Notes: generated from the sequence alone by a model not told the origin. A stretch of DNA of 64,000 bases from Takakia lepidozioides (GCA_030704615.1 CM060731.1:186001-250000), one strand, 5' to 3'; shown: positions 11,218-24,137, counted from the stretch's first letter. Program-made: numbers and translations.

Positions 11218-14200
11218 TCAATGATTTCTGGAATCCCTAAGGAGGAGTTTGTGCAGCTCGTTCACGCTCAACGCCGGTGCATGAATAAAGTCATCAATAG
11301 TCACGTTCATCCTCAACCTCTTCAGGTAAATGTAATACAGATGCTTGCACGGATAATACTTCGAACCCTTCTTTGCTCCATCAACGAGAAGTCCGTACAG
11401 TTGCAAGTCGCTCCACTCCAATCGTAATTGTGTATACATCGTCGCGTACAGCCGAGCCGGCCGTTGCCATCCGATACACACGCCCAAGGCCGGGTGGGGG
11501 TACGTCCACGGAGCTCTGAATAGTGCAAGCCATCCCAAGAGCATTGGCAATCCGAGTCTCATTCAACTTGTTGGGAGGGTGTCGTCTCTTCACTCTTCCG
11601 AATCGCATTGTGGATGTGCAGAATTGTCCAATCCGTCTCTACTGGACCGAGCAGTCTGCAATGGCTGGGTCTGAGGAACCGGAATGCGTGGGCCGGGATG
11701 TCTGTGCGTTGCACCATTCGAAATCCTGCTGCAGATAGAGCATCCGCCTCATTCTGAGAGGGGCTGCAACCCGGTGCAACAGGCCAGACGCCCGGAGGCT
11801 CCGGCATTCCCTGAATCCCGTACTTGGGCTTGCCAAATACACAGGTCATTATGTCGTGCCTACAAACCAAAATGTCTGCGTTGTGGCGTGAGCAAATGGG
11901 GAGTCAAAAATCTGCCGCTGAAACAAGGTGCAGGTACACAGCACCGTGTGGTTGTTCCTCCGAATCATCTCACCACAGTGTGCTTTCGTATCCACCCGGG
12001 CGCACGGATGGTTCGCAACGATGCCGCCGAAGGTCCGGCAATGTCCTCAATTCACTATGACTCCGACACTCTTGTCTCCACAATGGGAATGTTGTATTGC
12101 TTTTACAGATGGCTCGTTATGTTGCCGGGGCACGTGCCTGTGCTCAAAGGAGATGGCGATCTTGAACGTGCAGGACTTCCGGTGCTCCTCGACGAGACCC
12201 CTCGGACAACATCACCGGACCACGAGGGAGGCGTGCGAATATTCTTGTCAGCTCGCCATGAATCCTCTTTTTCCGCCAAGTGTGTCATCGTGAAGTCTTC
12301 GTCTCACTGGACGGGTATGAACATCTCCTTCCAAATGTTGGCCTCTTCGCAGCAATGGCGTGTCCCGAAGGCCCTCTCGCAAGGCCGCCGCCCACTTCCG
12401 AGGATTCTTCGATCTGATCTGGAGCATCCGCATTCATTTCCTGCCTGTCCGGCCCCAAGCCCCACTGTTTTTCCCGTTCAAGACTCGTTGTACCTGCATT
12501 GCTGCATAATTGACCTCACAATGTCCTCCGTTGTGGCAGTGAGGATGTCCACCAGATGCGCCGCAGAGGAGGCACGCCAGGAAGAGTGCACTGATTCGGC
12601 CATGTTTGTCTGTGGGCATGTCGGTGTCGGAGTCGAGACACATTTCCTGCACAAGCACATGTTCAGGTTACAAGCAAGTTACAAATATGGCCAAGAATAA
12701 TATCCAACGGGACGCGAATTCGTGCAACTCACCTCCCGCATATAGTCGCCGAACTGGAGGAAACGATAATGCCACCATGCTAGCCAAACTAACCATTGCT
12801 CCTTCGTCTGATTTCCTTACAGCACCTGACGATGTCCACCAAGCCCGTATGCATGCAAACTGTGTCTCGCATCATCCAAGGTGGGAGCGCGCTTCCACGC
12901 AAGGCACATGGAACGTGTGCTCCTCTCTGAAATCTGGCGCCACGAGCCTGGTTGTGTACTGCGAAAGGCTTGCAGAAAATGGAACCCACAAGATCTCTCC
13001 TTGCCTTCCATGGGAACATTGGGTCTTGCCCGTACACCCTTCGGATGGCAGCCCAATTTGCTTGTGCGTTGTCCGCCATGAAACCACGGAAATTGGGAGG
13101 GGGCAATCCCGCCTTGGCCATCTTTCGTTGTTTATTCCCTGCCAAGAAGCATCTCCGATTGTGTGTCCTCTCCTTTCATCTCACAAATAGCAATTGTCAT
13201 TAGCATCTGCAGTGGGTGTCGTAGACATGTGCACCCATTTGTCACCCACTGGTGATTTGTAATTCGCTTGATATGGTCGAACATGACCCAACTGTTTGAC
13301 AAGTTCGTCCCACTCGTCATCCTGTCGACCAGTTCGACGCCACTGCCAGGTCCACACGTGGACATTTTGAATACGAAACAACGATCTGCCTCAGTCCCTT
13401 GTTCTGGAAACCTACTTCCATGAATGTAGTCATATCCACATCGTCGCTTCACCTCCAGAATGGAGTGCATATCCGAGCCACGCCCAATTTCTGTTTGCAT
13501 GAGACAATGGTTTCGGACATTCGGTGAACATACGTGGGACACCGACTCCAGCAATGCCTCCATTTCCTTCTCGTCGAGAGGAACTCTATCGGAGCCGTCT
13601 TCCGACATAATTCTGGCCAATGCCATCTTATGGGCGGCTTGGAGCTGTATCTGTTTGGGTTTGGCACCCGGTCTCAACTTAACCTCCTCCTGAACAAGCT
13701 GCTCTGCTTCGTGGGCAGCCTCCCGCGAGTTCCCCCTCGCCAATTTGTGACAATGGGAACAACGTGTATGCAAGCAAGGTGATGGTCAGGGAAACGGTGC
13801 AACACATAGAACTGCTTGGCATTACAAACAGACATGCAGTGTGGTGGTTCTTTGCAATGCGCACACTTAAATGTGGAGTTCGGAACCTTCTCCTGAGCTC
13901 GAAATGTTGGTGAGCTGTGCCTGTCCAATCGGTCTCGTTCCTGTGACCTCTGGATTTAAAGTGGAAGCAAGTTGGGGAGAAACACCGCAACGCGCCCGCA
14001 CAAACAACGTAGCGCACCCGCACACCATCAAGCATCTTCATGCTGGTGGTTTTTGGTAACGCACCAAGGATGACCGTCATGTTTTCTATCCATATCTTCA
14101 ACATTCCGGACGCCCTCGAGTAGTCCGCCCGAGGAGGGAACTCAAAGAGGATTTACCGTCGACGTCGGCGGGAAGGCATGTAACCGATTTAATTGCGAAC

Positions 14201-14945
14201 TTGCTGTAGCAGCCCGGGCAGCTCCGACCGGTGTCCTTCCAGGTGAAGCCCTCGCAGAATTCTAGAATAGATCAAACTGCGGTGCTCGTGCTGGGAATAT
14301 GACTCCCTCCTCCACTGACGTCCATTGAGGACTTGCCTGATCTCCAGGACGACCTCGGAACTTCCATGACCTCGTCTGAGCCGGACAGGTTGTGAACAAC
14401 CCGGTTCTCGGTCGTCTTCATGGATGGGTTCGGCTTTCTGGATTTTACTTTTCGGACTTTCTCTCTTTGAGGTACCCACTCTCTGATTCGCGGATTGTTT
14501 CGTGGAAGGCGCCAGGATAGACGGTGCATTTGGCGGGCAAATGAAGTCCCAACAGCCCTGTATATGACGCTATCCGATGGTGGAACTCGCCATTCCCTGC
14601 CATCGCCGAAATCATCGTGGAGCACAACAATACTCTCGACAACAAGGCCGTTGAGTCCTTCCTTTCCTCCTCCAAAAAAACCGACCCCGGTTTCAGGTGG
14701 TATCGAACGCACAAATATTTCTCCATCACCCGGCAGGTGTCCCCTCTGCATGGAAATGAAGCTCTATGCTCGTGAGGAGGGCAGTACACTGTAGCGCTCG
14801 GGTTTTCCGCCATGGGAGATGTGCACACAAGACTGCCAGGATGGCGTGCGGGGAAGCTCCCTGGTAGAAGGGGGTGCAGCGATGGGAATGAATGCGATGC
14901 CGATTTGTCCGAGCGACGAAGCCTGATCCAAATCCAAGGAGCCAA
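11218..14945 (-). pseudogene. MULE-1 transposase with SWIM zinc finger (decayed)
   Basis: This would be the DDE enzyme that excises and inserts the element. From N to C one sees a low-similarity N-terminal region (GREWRVPP and LSGSDEVMEVP near 14,300-14,580), a Cys-rich segment (VVCAGALRCFSPTC near 14,000), then FKCAHCKEPPHCMSVC near 13,850. The transposase core follows: VMFDHIKRI with the first Asp, MTIAICEMKGEDT and GFMADNAQANWAAIRRV with the second Asp (13,080-13,250). A C-terminal SWIM motif CNCTDF ... PCKHLYYIYLK ends at 11,218. Several frameshifts separate these blocks, including one inside the SWIM. The order matches the copies at 25,017-28,499 and 44,365-47,892. Confidence 0.82.
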
Positions 14946-15109
14946 CTATCTCAAAAATCCACAGTCAGAGTGTTAATGAACCTGTCTCCGGAATGCGGCC
15001 CCTCGTCTTTGCGCAATAACTGCCAACGGTATGCAGTCAGAAAGTGGGGGGCCGTCCGGATGATGACGGCTGAAGGGGAGAAGCCGGCACCGTGCCGTCA
15101 CATTACTAC

Positions 15110-15750
15110 CCCCGAATGGAAATTCGGCACCCAATATCCAACAGAGGAAGCCCGGATGAAGTCGCCTCGGCGCAGAGGCCGGAGTGTGTGCGACAGAGAA
15201 AATCCCCTGGATGGAGATTCGGCGCCGAATTTCCATCCGGGCCCCCCAAAGGGAGTCGTGTCGAGGGGTTAGGCCGAAAACTGGACGGCATAAAAACATC
15301 CCCAGATGGAAAAACGGCGCCGAATTTCCATCCGGGGCGGTTCGGATGCAGTCGGGTAGGGGGGAGTGGCCTGCACTTGGCCGTCACATTTCAACCCCCG
15401 GACGGAAATTCGGCACCGAATATCGAACAGGGGACGCCCGGATGAAGTAGCCTCGGGCGCAGAGGCCGGCGAGTGTGCGACAGAGAACATCCCCTGGATG
15501 GAGATTCGGCGCCGAATTTCCATCCGGGCCCCCCCAAAGGAAGTCTTGTCGGGGGGTCAGACCGAAAACTGGTCGACATAAAAACCTCCCCAGATGGGAA
15601 AACGGCGTCGAATTTCAATTCGGGGCCGTTCCAATGCAGTCGGGGAGAAGGGAGAGGTCGGCACCTGGCCGTCATATTTCAACCCCCGGGACGGAAATTC
15701 GGCACCGAATATCCAACAGAGCGGCGGAGAGGCGGCACCTCTCCGACAGA
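15110..15750 (+). repeat. ~287 bp tandem repeat between the divergent MULE-1 genes
   Basis: Units begin near 15,110, 15,396 and 15,683 with CCCCCGG.ACGGAAATTCGGC. Each unit contains three AATTCGGCRCCGAAT palindromes in different contexts. It gives open frames in several phases but nothing conserved, so I do not call genes here. Confidence 0.8.
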
Positions 15751-16690
15751 GACCATCCCCCGGATGGAAATTCGGCGCCGAATTTCCATCCAGCAGGTAA
15801 GTGGAATCCCGGATGGATGGAGATTCGGCGCCGAATTTCCATCCTGCAGGTAATTCGAATACCGGATGAATGGAAATTCGGCGCCGAATTTCCATCCAGC
15901 AGGTAAGTGGAATCCCGGATGGATGGAGATTCGGCGCCGAATTTCCAACCTGCAGGTAATTCGAATACCGGATGAATGGAAATTCGGCGCCGAATTTCCA
16001 TCCAGCAGGTAAGTGGAATCTCGGATGGATGGAGATTCGGCGCCGAATTTCCATCCAGCAGGTAAGTGGAATCCCGGATAAATGGAAATTCGGCGCCGAT
16101 TTCCATCCAACAGGTAGTCGGATCGGTGGCGTATGGATATTCGGCGCCCAATTTCCATTCGCCATGTATTTCATCGCTCAGAATTACCTTCCTGCAGGTA
16201 ATTCCCAGATGAGAATTACCTTCATGCAGGTAATTTCCAGATGAGAATTACCTTCCTGCAGGTAATTCCAATCGATGCCGGTAGGATGTTAATTCCTCGT
16301 CCAGAATTACCTGCACGAAGGTAATTCTGATCGACGAATTACCTGCAGGAAGGTAATTCTCATCTGGGAATTACCTGCACGAAGGTAATTCCTTGCTCAG
16401 AAATACTTGGCGAATGGAAATTCGGCGCCGAATATCCATACGGCACCGATCCGACTTACCTGCTGGATGGAAATTCGGCGCCGAATTTCCATTCATCCGG
16501 GATTCGAATCACCTGCTGGACGGAAATTCGGCGCCGAATTTCCAGTCATCCGGTATTCGAATTACCTGCAGGATGGAAATTCGGCGCCGAATTTTCATTT
16601 ATCCGGGATTCCACTTACCTGCAGGATGGAAATTCGGCGCCGAATTTCCATTCATCCGGTATTCGAATTACCTGCATGATGGAAATTCTG
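15750..16690. repeat. Large inverted repeat of ~60 bp palindromic units centred near 16,290
   Basis: The left arm (15,750-16,180) is a run of units with GGAAATTCGGCGCCGAATTT separated by CCAGCAGGTAAGTGGAATCC or CCTGCAGGTAATTCGAATAC. The right arm (16,395-16,690) contains the reverse complement of the same units and spacers (GGGATTCCACTTACCTGC, CGGTATTCGAATTACCTGC). The centre consists of GAATTACC and GGTAATTC inverted words. Each unit is a palindrome and the whole array is a palindrome too, so transcripts could fold into long hairpins. Confidence 0.85.
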
Positions 16691-17390
16691 CACCGAATTA
16701 CCTGCGTGAGGGAAATTCGGCGCGCCGCCCTACCTCCGCGGATGGAAATTCGGCGCCGGATTTCCATCCGAGCGCTTCCGAATTACCTGCTTGAGGGAAA
16801 TTTCCAGCGCCGCCCTACCTGGCTGGATGGATGGAAATTCGGCGCCGGATTTCCATCCGCGCGCTTCCGAATTACCTGCTTCAGGGAAATTTCCAGCGCC
16901 GCACTACCTGGTTGGATGGAAATTCGGCGCCGGATTTCCATCCGCGCGCTTCCGAATTACCTGCGTGAGGGAAATTCGGCGCGCCGCCCTATCTCCGCGG
17001 ATGGAAATTCGGCGCCGGATTTCCATCCGAGCGCTTCCAAATTACCTGCTTGAGGGAAATTTCCAGCGCCGCCCTACCGGGCTGGATGGAAATTCGGCGC
17101 CGGATTTCCATCCGCGCGCTTCTGATTACCTGCGTGAGGGAAATTTCCAGCGCCGCCCTACCTGGCTGGATGGAAATTCGTCGCCGGATTTCCATCCGCG
17201 CGCTTCCGAATTACCTGCGTGAGGGAAATTTCCAGCGCCGCCCTTCCTCCGCGGATGGAAATTCGGCGCCGGATATCCATCCTGCTGCGCTCCGAATTAC
17301 CTGCAGGATGGAAATCCGGCGCCGGAATTCCATCGTGCAGCGCTCCGAATTACCTCTACGTTGGAAATTCCGGGACTGTTTACGTCGATT
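16690..17390 (+). repeat. ~87 bp tandem repeat upstream of the MULE-1 ParB-methyltransferase gene
   Basis: About eight units of GAATTACCTGCGTGAGGGAA, then TTTCCAGCGCCGCCCTACC and GGATGGAAATTCGGCGCCGG. The array ends about 170 bp before the first coding exon of the plus-strand gene, so it occupies the promoter region. Confidence 0.8.
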
Positions 17391-17554
17391 TTCATCCGAC
17401 ATGGAGGGCAATAAATGTCGACGGCCGTCGGTTATTATTCGGGCTGGCGACGCATGGCTTCCTGGACACGTACCCTAAATCTCATGCTAAACTTGGCTTA
17501 ACATGGTATTCCAGGCATGTACCCCAAAAAAGGAGATCTTTTTGGCTGGGACTT

Positions 17555-20500
17555 ATGCCGCCTGAAGGGCGTGGCTCTCCTGAGAGAGACCTCACATCCA
17601 GACCGCGGCGGAAGTTGAAAGCTCTGTACTACGGACGACGGCCAATCTCTCGCATGGCCAAACTAAAGCTCCAGCAAGAGATTCCAGTGTCTTGCTCACA
17701 ACCTGCGCCAACTGAAGCCGAGTACTCTCAGGCAAGCCACTTCTGCTTTCGGTTTGTTCGATTTATTTTTTGCTTTCGCTTTGTTACCTCGCTTTGTTTT
17801 TGCATCTTCATCCTGGTTTTGCTGTATGAGTGAACTTTAGATAGTTGAGTGAACCTTAGATTGTTTGCAATGCGTGTGCAAATCCGGCAGCTCTGGAGAA
17901 GGCTGTTTGTGCATGTCATTCTTAGGCAATGGTTGCATTTGTTTTCATTGTTGTTGCATGGCTCTCCATACTTCCTAAACTTGTTATGTTTTCATTTTTG
18001 CTACATGATTGTTGCTATGGTGGTTGCGCTGCTCGTTGCGATGCTGCTTTTTGCACCGATGTTGGTTTTCACGATTTTTGTCAATGACAGAGTGACGACG
18101 AGCCCGGCACGCTGGTGGTATCATCGACAGCTCCAACTCATCGCATGTTTGAATCGCCCAACTTGGGGCGAGAGGGCAAACTTAAACCTTTTGTTGGTGG
18201 ACGGGAGGACTTGCAACGAGATTACGACAGAGTAGGCATTGGGGAGGTTGGTGCAGGCGGCATGGCACGTGAAGGGCGTGAGGACATGAGGACAGCAGAT
18301 CCGGCAATGGAGGTTGTTCATGCACATGCAGTAGGGCCCGCCCACGCAAAGAAAAAGAAGAAAGCTAAGCACATGCAATCCCCGGCGAGAGAGCAGTCAC
18401 GGGCTGCGGAGGGGGGAGTGAGCAGTGCGCGCGAGGGTGTCAGTTCGCCTCAATCAAAGGTGGTCGTCCTGGAGGGCTCCCCTGCTGCTAGCCCTAGTAA
18501 GAAACAGAAAGCCCGTGAGAGGGCAAAAGAGAGGGCAAAAGAACAGACGAGACAGAATGCTAGCTAGGAGGAAAGACAAAAGGCAGCTGAAGAGGCCAGG
18601 GGTGCCCAAATGACAGATGCCAATGTAAGCGAGGGACCCACAGAGACGGTGGATCCCTACAAGACACCACAGAGAGGCAGTAGCACACCGGTTAGACCAT
18701 CGCGGGCAAGAGCAGCCCCCGCAATTACCCATACGGTGGAGAGTGGAGGAGAGGAAAGAACACCTGAAAGAGCACGGATTGTGCAAGTTCGAGGTGAAGC
18801 CAGGGAGAGGGCAGTAGAGACGACGAGAGTGCTGGAGGTGGTTTCGCAGGTGGCTGACCCTGTTGAGGAGGACGACATGGAGGTTTCTGACCAGGATGAC
18901 ATCCTCCCGGACATCCCTAGGCCCCAAACCCGGAGCATACAGGCTGGATTTGGCGGTCCTGGTGGGCTGCCGGAAAACCCCTCTGCAGCAGACGTCATGT
19001 CTGAGGCGGATATGAAGTTGGCCGCTGCCAAGATGTTGGAGGCAACCCACAGCAACATTGGCAGGGTGCTGGGGGGCATGGTGTACCCGGCCAAGCTTCG
19101 AATTCCCCTTTGCCGCTTGGTGTCATTGCAGGTGGTGAGACCTACCCTCCCAGGCAATATCGACAAGCTGAAATTCTCTTTCCGGGATGGATATCGAATG
19201 GGGTCTGCCGCCTTTTACGTTTCCATTGAGAACGACCACGGAGCTTCCCGTGCCCACACTTCCGATGAGGTGGACAAATGGGGTCCCCATTGACAAACGC
19301 GAAATGAGGAATTCGAGAGATCGATTGCTAGTGATCCTCTTTTCCAGCACATGTCCGGTAAGATGTTCTACGTGTGGGACGGCAATCATCGCCTCCTCGC
19401 ATGGATGGAGCACATTGCCCAAGCCCACCCCAACGATCTCGATTGGCATTTTGCCGTCGATTGTGTTGTGCTGAAGGTTGCGGGGCCCAAAGATCGCAGT
19501 CTTCTCAAAGCTGCAATGGCCGACATCAACTCGTAAGCTACAACCCCTCTCGCTTTTGGACTTTGAATTTGGAAGTCATTTCATTGCGAATCCTCATATA
19601 TGATGAAAATTCCCATTTCAGTATTGTTTGATGGAAATGTGGCACTGCAGGGTGACTGAGAATGCCTTCATTGCCACCAACTTGTCCCATATGCTCTTCC
19701 GAGTGAAGGATGTTGGGAAGCAGGGGGTGCAAGAGTTTGCCAATTCCCTCAATGCCGACCTCCTGCGCAAGTCGGAGGCAAAGGCAGACAGAACGTGGTA
19801 TAGGCTGAGCGTCAACGCCATGGTGGACTACATATTTCGGGTAAAGCTCCTGACAGTTTTGTTGAGCTAATCTGTCTCTCCTCCCCCAATAGAAGAAATT
19901 GTGTTGAGCAGGATCTCTAATCTTATGTGCGCATTCTTGACAGACGAAAATACATCAGGATTTGGCACATGCGCGGAGGTTCTACATGGAGTCAGAGGAG
20001 AAGAATCCAAAGCTGCGGAGGTGAGGGCCCGCATAAAGTACAAGTCGCGGATGGTAAAGTACGTGGCCATAGCTGATCCCGCCCTTGGTGCCGACTTTCT
20101 GGTGGAGGTGGGGAAGCACTACTATCGCGCTCTGAAGCCCACGATGACATTGGAGAAGCTCCATCGTCTAGCCACATCCTGTGTGGATGCAACAGAAAAG
20201 GTGATACATTCTTAACAAAATTGTGGTGGCAACAACTTCTTTTTGTGGTGTTTGGCGCTTACGAATATGCTGGGTGGTTGGACAGACCGGTGGCTCCAAA
20301 TCTGGAATGGTTCCCAAAGTACCAGGGACATGTGGAGCTTCCCCAAACCGGACAAACTCTCTGACCCCACATTCGACATGTGGATGAACCGCATGACATG
20401 GTGGTTTCAGGTACTTCCCCACGCTTCGTTTGGGCTTCTACTCTAGTAGGGGGTGGATTCATTGTATTTTTTGAGGAAAGCGATCTGATGGACAATCTCC

Positions 20501-23500
20501 ACAGGTGACGACGAATGCGCAAGAGCAGCTGGACACACAAGCACATCAGTTCAAGATGGAGATATCTCCTGCAGCAGAGAGCCTACGTGACTATGTGACG
20601 AGGTACTTTCTGCTCTACAAAACCAACCTATTCTTTCGGGAGATAGCAGATGCTCGCCGGAGCCACGAGTTCACCGACCAGCCGAACGCGGACAAAGCAG
20701 CAATGCGCCTTCTGTACAGGTACATACGCGCTGCCTTTCTTTCAAGTCCTGGCATTTCAGGATGTTAGAGGCCTCAAGTGGTGTTAGGGAAAATGGCGCC
20801 GAATTTCCAGTCAGGGCTCCGAAAATGGCTAAGTCCCTAGACTGGCTGGCCCGGAACTGGAAATTCGGCGCCATTTTCCAATTCCAGGCCCTATTGCCGT
20901 TCAGGGACTTAGCCATTTTCGGCCTAAGTCCCTAGACTGGCTGGCCCTGAAGTGGAAATTCGGCGCCATATTCCAGTTTTAGGCCCTATTGCCGTTCAGG
21001 GACTTAGCCATTTTCGGCCTAAGTCCCTAGTGTGGCTGGCCCGGAACTGGAAATTCGGCGCCGTTTTCCAGTTCTAGGCCCTATTGCCGTCCAGGGACTT
21101 AGCCATTTTCGGGCTAAGTCCCTAGACTGGCTGGCCCTGAACTGGAAATTCGGCGCCATTTTCCAGTTCCAGGCCCTATTGCCGTTCAGGGACTTAGCCA
21201 TTTTCGGGCTAAGTCCCTAGACTGGCTGGCCCTGAAGTGGAAATTCGGCGCCATATTCCAGTTCCAGGCCCTATTGTCGTTCAGGGACTTAGCCATTTTC
21301 GGGCTAAGTCCCTAGACTGGCTGGCCCTGAACTGGAAATTCGGCGCCATTTTCCAGTTCCAGGCCGTATTGCCGTTCAGGGACTTAGCCATTTTCGGGCT
21401 AAGTCCCTAGACTGGGTGGCCCTGAAGTGGAAATTCGGCGCCATATTCCAGTTGTAGGCCCTATTGCCGTTCAGGGACTTAGCCATTTTCGGACCTCATT
21501 GTGTTTTTCATGAATGCAGGTACTGTAAGTTCTCCCTTTTGGAGAAAGGTCATCTATCTTTCGAGCCACCATTCTTCCTGGCATGGAGGAACCCTGGGGC
21601 TGACTCCATGTACACTGACGATATTGTGAAGGAGTGGCATCTGGAACATTTGCGTGATTGCCCTTGGTATGTGGACCTTCCGCCCGGCTCGCTCGACCCA
21701 TCCGAGTTTCAATTGAAGCTGGATGCTGAATTCCGACGAAACCGGGCTCCGCTGCCTCCGTTGGGTGCAAAAGAGGCAAAAGCGCTTGCGAACTCCAGGA
21801 AAGCGGCAGAGCTTGCTCAGGCAGGAATTCAGGAGAAATTGCATGAGAAGAGTAAAGGTCAAAGGAAAAGGACAAGGAAACAGGTGACTGCAGTAACACC
21901 CAAAAAGAAGAAAACCATCGGGGCATCGGAGGAGACGCAGGAGGGGACCCAAGAGAGTGACTCCGACGCCGATTTTGTTCAAGGTCCTGCGACTGCTGTT
22001 GCTCCTACCCAGTCACCGGTCGTCCGGGTTCCCAAGTCAGTTCGGAGTGGGACTGGCTCTGCCAAGAAGTTGGCATTTGAGGGCGAGCCTACACGGCGGT
22101 ATTTGGTGGTGACGTTTACGCACAGGCCAAAGCTAGAACCTCCAACCATCATCCAATGCGTCAATGAGAGCTTCCTTGACGCTCTCGCTGCCAGGGCGAA
22201 GAAGGTGGCACACAACAAGTCTCTGGCGGAGCAGAAGGGGAAAGCCAAGAAGAGGGCTGCCGGTACAAAGCCTAAAGACACCCCTGGTTTTGAAGCCATG
22301 ATGGAATTCTTCACGGCTGTGAGCACGAATTGCAAGAGCACTCGGGGGGGGGGTTGAGGTGGAGAGAGCTTGCGACATGATTCTCCTCGACATTCCAAAT
22401 GGGGAGCTGCTGGAGGGCCTGGATGGTGTGCCCACCTGGAACAGGTTTACTGAGGACTACTGGAAAGCCGGGTTTGGGCTGGCGGGGATGCTTCTGGATG
22501 ACGGTGGATGTGTGGTTGTCCTTGCCACGAGAGGGAAGACCACAGAGAATGCGGTGGCAAGGTGGACACCGAAAAGTGTCACCCCAGTCCTCCTCAGAAA
22601 ATGGTTCTGCATCAGTATGCAGGGGTTGCGAACAGAGGGCCAAAGTGTAAGTTATCAATCTATTGCATTCACTTCATATTGTGGTGTATGTTAAGTAGAC
22701 CCTGGAATTGATCCCTTCTTTGTTGGATGTGCAGACATTGGTGTTTGAGGCATATTGCTTTGTGAAGAGAGGGTCTACGTTCAAATTCCGCAACGACGGT
22801 CGTCTTGTTGATGCCGCTGTGGACCCTGTAACCTACGATGTCCTCTACAACTATGTGCCCCACTCTAGTATGCCGAAGGACACAAAGACAGGCAAACCGT
22901 GGCGGTACAGCCGGACCCGGAGCCCTGCTTTCATCCAAACCCTCATGGAGACGTGCTCGGATGTCCAAGGGCGGATTCTGGACCTCACATGCGGCACGGG
23001 TAAGCCTTCACGTGCTCAGTTTGTCCCCTGGCCCCATTGCAATTGCATGCCGCAAGCTATTAACCGCCCGCTTTGTTCCTCAGGTGCTTCAATGTGGGCA
23101 GGGACGTTGTCCGACAGGCATGTGTTCGCCTTCGAGCCAGATACTGCCCTCCACAACTCGGAACTTGCAGCGGCTGAACGTCTGCCGAAAGAGGAAGAGG
23201 CATCCTCGGAAGATGAGGAAAAATCCGAGAAGGAGCAGGGGGAGGAAGTTGGGATCGAGGCCGAGGAGCCCCCGGTTTACGAGTGAGTGGTGGCATTGTA
23301 AGTTGCCTCCAGATTTTGTGAGGCACCTCCCTCCGCTCTCTTATTTCATTGAAACCATTTCTGCTTGTGCTGGTACTGACATTCTTGAAGTGGATTTGTT
23401 CTTACTGTAGGATGCCAAGTACTGCCGGAGGGACGTCTACACCGGAGTTCATGGGCAGGAGGAACGTGCCTTTTTTTGCCAGGGGGGATTTCATGCCTAG

Positions 23501-23869
23501 TCCAGAAAGGGAGTACATCCTTCCTACTTATGCTGCCCGGCTTGCTTCGGTGTCCATTAGGAGGTGTTCCGAACGTAGTCGTGTACAGCAGATTTAGACG
23601 AGGCAAGCCTCAAGAAAATGAAGATGAGGGAGGAGGCATCAGCTATTAGAGCCCGTCGGGCTCGTAGATTTGTGTTGGATTCTGCTGAGGAAAGTGGGGG
23701 AGAAGACGCAGAAGATTCCCAGGAGGTGAGGTGGACAGTCCCCCAAGGAGAGGACGGGATTTTTGAGAGGCATAGTGGAACTGATGCATCACAGAGCTCG
23801 GAGGATGAGGGGGATGAGGGGGATGACGAAGAAGGTGGGGCAAGTTCCTCGGAGGGTGTAGGAGAGTAG
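17555..23869 (+). pseudogene. MULE-1 ParB-like / DNA amino-methyltransferase protein (multi-exon, decayed)
   Basis: The predicted product combines a ParB/sulfiredoxin-like domain with a DNA methyltransferase fold. Exon 1 (from ATG 17,555) has the basic segment RRKLKALYYGRR seen in all copies. A Lys/Arg-rich and acidic region follows (18,115-19,000). The ParB part runs IPLCRLVSLQVVRPTLPGNI to VWDGNHRLLAWMEHI (19,100-19,420). A helical middle region spans 19,630-22,300. The methyltransferase has CDMILLDIPNGELL in the place of DPPY (22,370-22,400), GGCVVVLATRG, then RILDLTCGTG (22,970) split by an intron, and DRHVFAFEPD (23,115). That order (motif IV before motif I) is the beta class. Breaks are TAG at 18,565, TGA at 19,291 and a frameshift at a ten-G run (22,344-22,353). 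Introns fit GT-AG, with a possible GC donor after exon 1. Confidence 0.78.
20780..21500 (+). repeat. 95-bp tandem palindromic repeat in an intron of the MULE-1 methyltransferase gene
   Basis: About seven units start at 20,923, 21,018, 21,113, 21,208, 21,303 and 21,398, a strict 95-bp period. Each carries a 12-bp stem AGGGACTTAGCC / GGCTAAGTCCCT with a short loop and an AATTCGGCGCC core. It fills the intron between the exon ending in LLYR and the exon beginning YCKFSLLE. Confidence 0.9.
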
Positions 23870-24035
23870 TGCCCATTCCGGCTATGACAGTTAGAACACA
23901 CTTGTATAGACGTGGCTTGCCACAAAATTTGCAATAAAATGTTGCATTTCAAGTCCACTGGTGCCACATTCCAACTTCACATGACCCTATTTCCGTGCCT
24001 CCTAACCCTATTTCCGTGGACTCACAATGGTCTGC

Positions 24036-24104
24036 TCATGCTTTTTTTTTTTCCGCTCATGCTCATGTCGCTCATGCTCATGCCGCTCATGAAATAGCAG
24101 CCCC
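24036..24104 (-). repeat. MULE-1 right terminus with GCTCATG subterminal repeats
   Basis: Iterated CCGCTCATGCTCATG words end in GCTCATGAAATAGCAGCCCC, the inverted counterpart of the left terminus. The CAAAACACA target duplication follows directly. Confidence 0.8.
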
Positions 24105-24137
24105 CAAAACACACCTCAAAATACATTAAATACTTAC

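Larger units (their letters stand above)
10391..24104. mobile_element. MULE-1: two-gene Mutator-like element with ParB-methyltransferase gene
   Basis: The element is 13.7 kb. Flanks carry the perfect 9-bp duplication CAAAACACA at 10,382-10,390 and 24,105-24,113. The left terminus is GAGGTTTGCTATTTCATGAG and the right terminus, inverted, is GGGGCTGCTATTTCATGAG, each followed by GAGCGGCAT-type subterminal repeats. Inside are a minus-strand SWIM-domain MULE transposase (11,218-14,945) and a plus-strand ParB/methyltransferase gene (17,555-23,869) in divergent order, plus several families of tandem repeats sharing AATTCGGCGCC. The 9-bp target duplication and the transposase together make the Mutator assignment firm. 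Confidence 0.88.

Noticed and set aside
15557-17222. Many long overlapping open frames rich in MEIRRRISIRxG and similar phrases
   Set aside because: They are translations of GGAAATTCGGCGCCGAATTT tandem repeats, open in several phases on both strands because the unit lacks stops. There is no conserved frame.
18115-19293. Separate short host genes for the basic and ParB parts
   Set aside because: The two open stretches are in the same frame, separated only by TAG 18,565, and both align with one gene in the other two elements.
17555-23869. Bacterial contamination or integrated prophage as the source of the ParB-methyltransferase gene
   Set aside because: The gene has spliceosomal introns, sits inside a Mutator element with plant flanks, and occurs in three diverged copies.
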